Under the pieces are notes generated by a model. That model was not told where the DNA came from. It worked only from the letters and a program-made list of their open reading frames with translations, and did no database searches. Below, one piece after another: positions 43,687-44,519 of a stretch of DNA of 44,519 nt; positions within the stretch are counted from its first letter, which is position 1, and every line of letters begins with the position of its first letter. The translations under genes were made by a program, and so were the position numbers. This stretch comes from Streptomyces sp. UNOC14_S4 (lineage in GTDB: Bacteria; Actinomycetota; Actinomycetes; Streptomycetales; Streptomycetaceae). Where the stretch lies: positions 1 through 44,519 of the forward strand of contig NZ_JAINFC010000006.1 of NCBI RefSeq assembly GCF_020740835.1. Direction: 5' to 3'.

Positions 43687-44517
43687 GTGAAGGCGATGGC
43701 GGCGTTCTCCACGTTCGTATCCACGGTGACGGCATTGACGACGGTCGCGGTTCTGGGGCTCACGGCGGGCTGCGGCGAGGTCGGCGCGGGCGGGGCGTCC
43801 CGTCCCGCCAGGGGCGAGGGCAAGAACGAGCTCGACGCCGTGCGGGTGCTGGGCTCGGCCCGGCTGGTCCACGCGGAGCTGGGCGCGCACGAGGTGCCGG
43901 GCTTCCGTGTCGAACGGGCCGCCGCGGGCGCGGCGGGCAACGGCAGACCGCGTACGGAACGGGTGGCCTGCCGCGCGCTGGCCGAGGCCCTGGGCTCCGA
44001 GCCCAGGCCCGCGCCGTACGCGACGGTGGTCACCACCTTCGCCCGGCTCGGGAAGGGCGGTGAGCGGGCGGGCTTCGAGGGCCTGATGGGCATGATCCGC
44101 CTCTCTTCGTACGAGGGCGACGGCGCCGGGGCGACGGTGCGGGGGCTGCGGGACGCGGCGTCGTCCTGCGCGGATGGCTTCCGCATGCGGACGGGGGAGG
44201 GCGTGCCGCAGGAGTTCTCGGCGGTCCGTGTCCTGCCCGCCGGCGTCCCGTCGGGCCTCGGCGACGAGGCGGTCGCGCTCCGCCTGGAGAACGCGGCGGA
44301 GCGGGCGCCGAGCCTGATCACTGCCGTGCGGTCGGGGCGGACCCTGGCGATGTTCTTCGCGACGAGCCTGTCCGATCCGGAGGGGGTGGAGGTGCCGGCG
44401 GCGGTTCTGCGGGCGCAGATGGCGAAGCTTTCCGCTCCGCGGGTTGCTTCGCCTGTGCCTCCGTCTGCGTCTGTGCCTGCGGAGAGTGGTGAGGCGGAGG
44501 ATGCGGCGGGGGCTTGA
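43687..44517 (+). CDS. Unrecognised putative lipoprotein
   Basis: Exported lipoprotein of 276 residues that I do not recognise. Signal sequence: a short charged start, a hydrophobic stretch and the lipobox LTAGC with Cys29, so it is expected on the outer face of the membrane. The mature part is compact alpha/beta, has cysteines near 100 and 160 that could pair, and ends in a Pro/Ser/Ala-rich tail. The GTG at 43687 is used; an ATG at 43696 is an alternative, and neither has a strong Shine-Dalgarno. It is divergent from the glycosyltransferase across a 277-base gap (43410-43686) in which no clear promoter was found. Its stop is two bases from the window edge. Confidence 0.7.
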   Translation: MKAMAAFSTFVSTVTALTTVAVLGLTAGCGEVGAGGASRPARGEGKNELDAVRVLGSARLVHAELGAHEVPGFRVERAAAGAAGNGRPRTERVACRALAEALGSEPRPAPYATVVTTFARLGKGGERAGFEGLMGMIRLSSYEGDGAGATVRGLRDAASSCADGFRMRTGEGVPQEFSAVRVLPAGVPSGLGDEAVALRLENAAERAPSLITAVRSGRTLAMFFATSLSDPEGVEVPAAVLRAQMAKLSAPRVASPVPPSASVPAESGEAEDAAGA

Positions 44518-44519
44518 CC

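Overview
The window is a chromosomal housekeeping segment from a high-GC actinobacterium, almost certainly a Streptomyces. The evidence is the strong G/C third-position bias, frequent GTG starts (and a TTG start for rpoB), the acidic N-terminal extension of NusG, the RGG-rich tail of S3, the 61-residue zinc-ribbon S14, the tRNA-Trp–secE–nusG order, and S12 and RpoB residues that match Streptomyces coelicolor numbering (S12 K43/K88; RpoB Q424/D427/H437/R440/S442).

Layout. 1-2487 (minus strand): an adenosine deaminase cut by the left edge and a class I aminotransferase. 2582-4200: tRNA-Trp, secE and nusG, closed by a strong terminator. 4293-5600: rplK-rplA with its own terminator. 5732-6646: a lipoprotein gene. 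6774-8183: rplJ-rplL behind an L10-type leader with an attenuator. 8205-16264: rpoB-rpoC. 16501-19739: the str operon rpsL-rpsG-fusA. 19752-21172: tuf with its own candidate promoter and a 17-bp terminator. 21312-23402 (minus): a Tat-type lipoprotein of the PIG-L deacetylase family. 23597-33672: the S10/spc cluster from rpsJ to rplO, split by structured intercistronic regions at 29247 and 30819. 33835-36738: secY-adk-map. 37041-40386: infA-rpmJ-rpsM-rpsK-rpoA-rplQ, without rpsD. 40412-41266: truA. 41274-43409 (minus): a two-part GT4 glycosyltransferase. 43687-44517: an unrecognised lipoprotein.

Together these genes build the core of gene expression: two of the three large RNA polymerase polypeptides (beta, beta-prime) plus alpha, the elongation regulator NusG, most large- and small-subunit ribosomal proteins, IF1, EF-G, EF-Tu, the Sec channel, methionine aminopeptidase, adenylate kinase and a tRNA pseudouridine synthase. 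Many genes are coupled by ATGA/TAATG overlaps.

The coding content is conventional, so the interesting material is between the genes. The strongest observation is a hairpin motif of 25 nt, identical at 24 positions, found in the 5' leaders of both rpsL and rpsJ and followed in each by an identical 9-nt box. Second, a dispersed bipartite repeat about 90 bp long occurs three times complete and once truncated, always just after a gene. Further candidates are the rplJ leader attenuator, a perfect 12-bp hairpin between rpoB and rpoC, and structured leaders ahead of rplN, rpsH, rpsM and tuf. I found no evidence of a defence system, biosynthetic cluster, CRISPR array, IS element or prophage.
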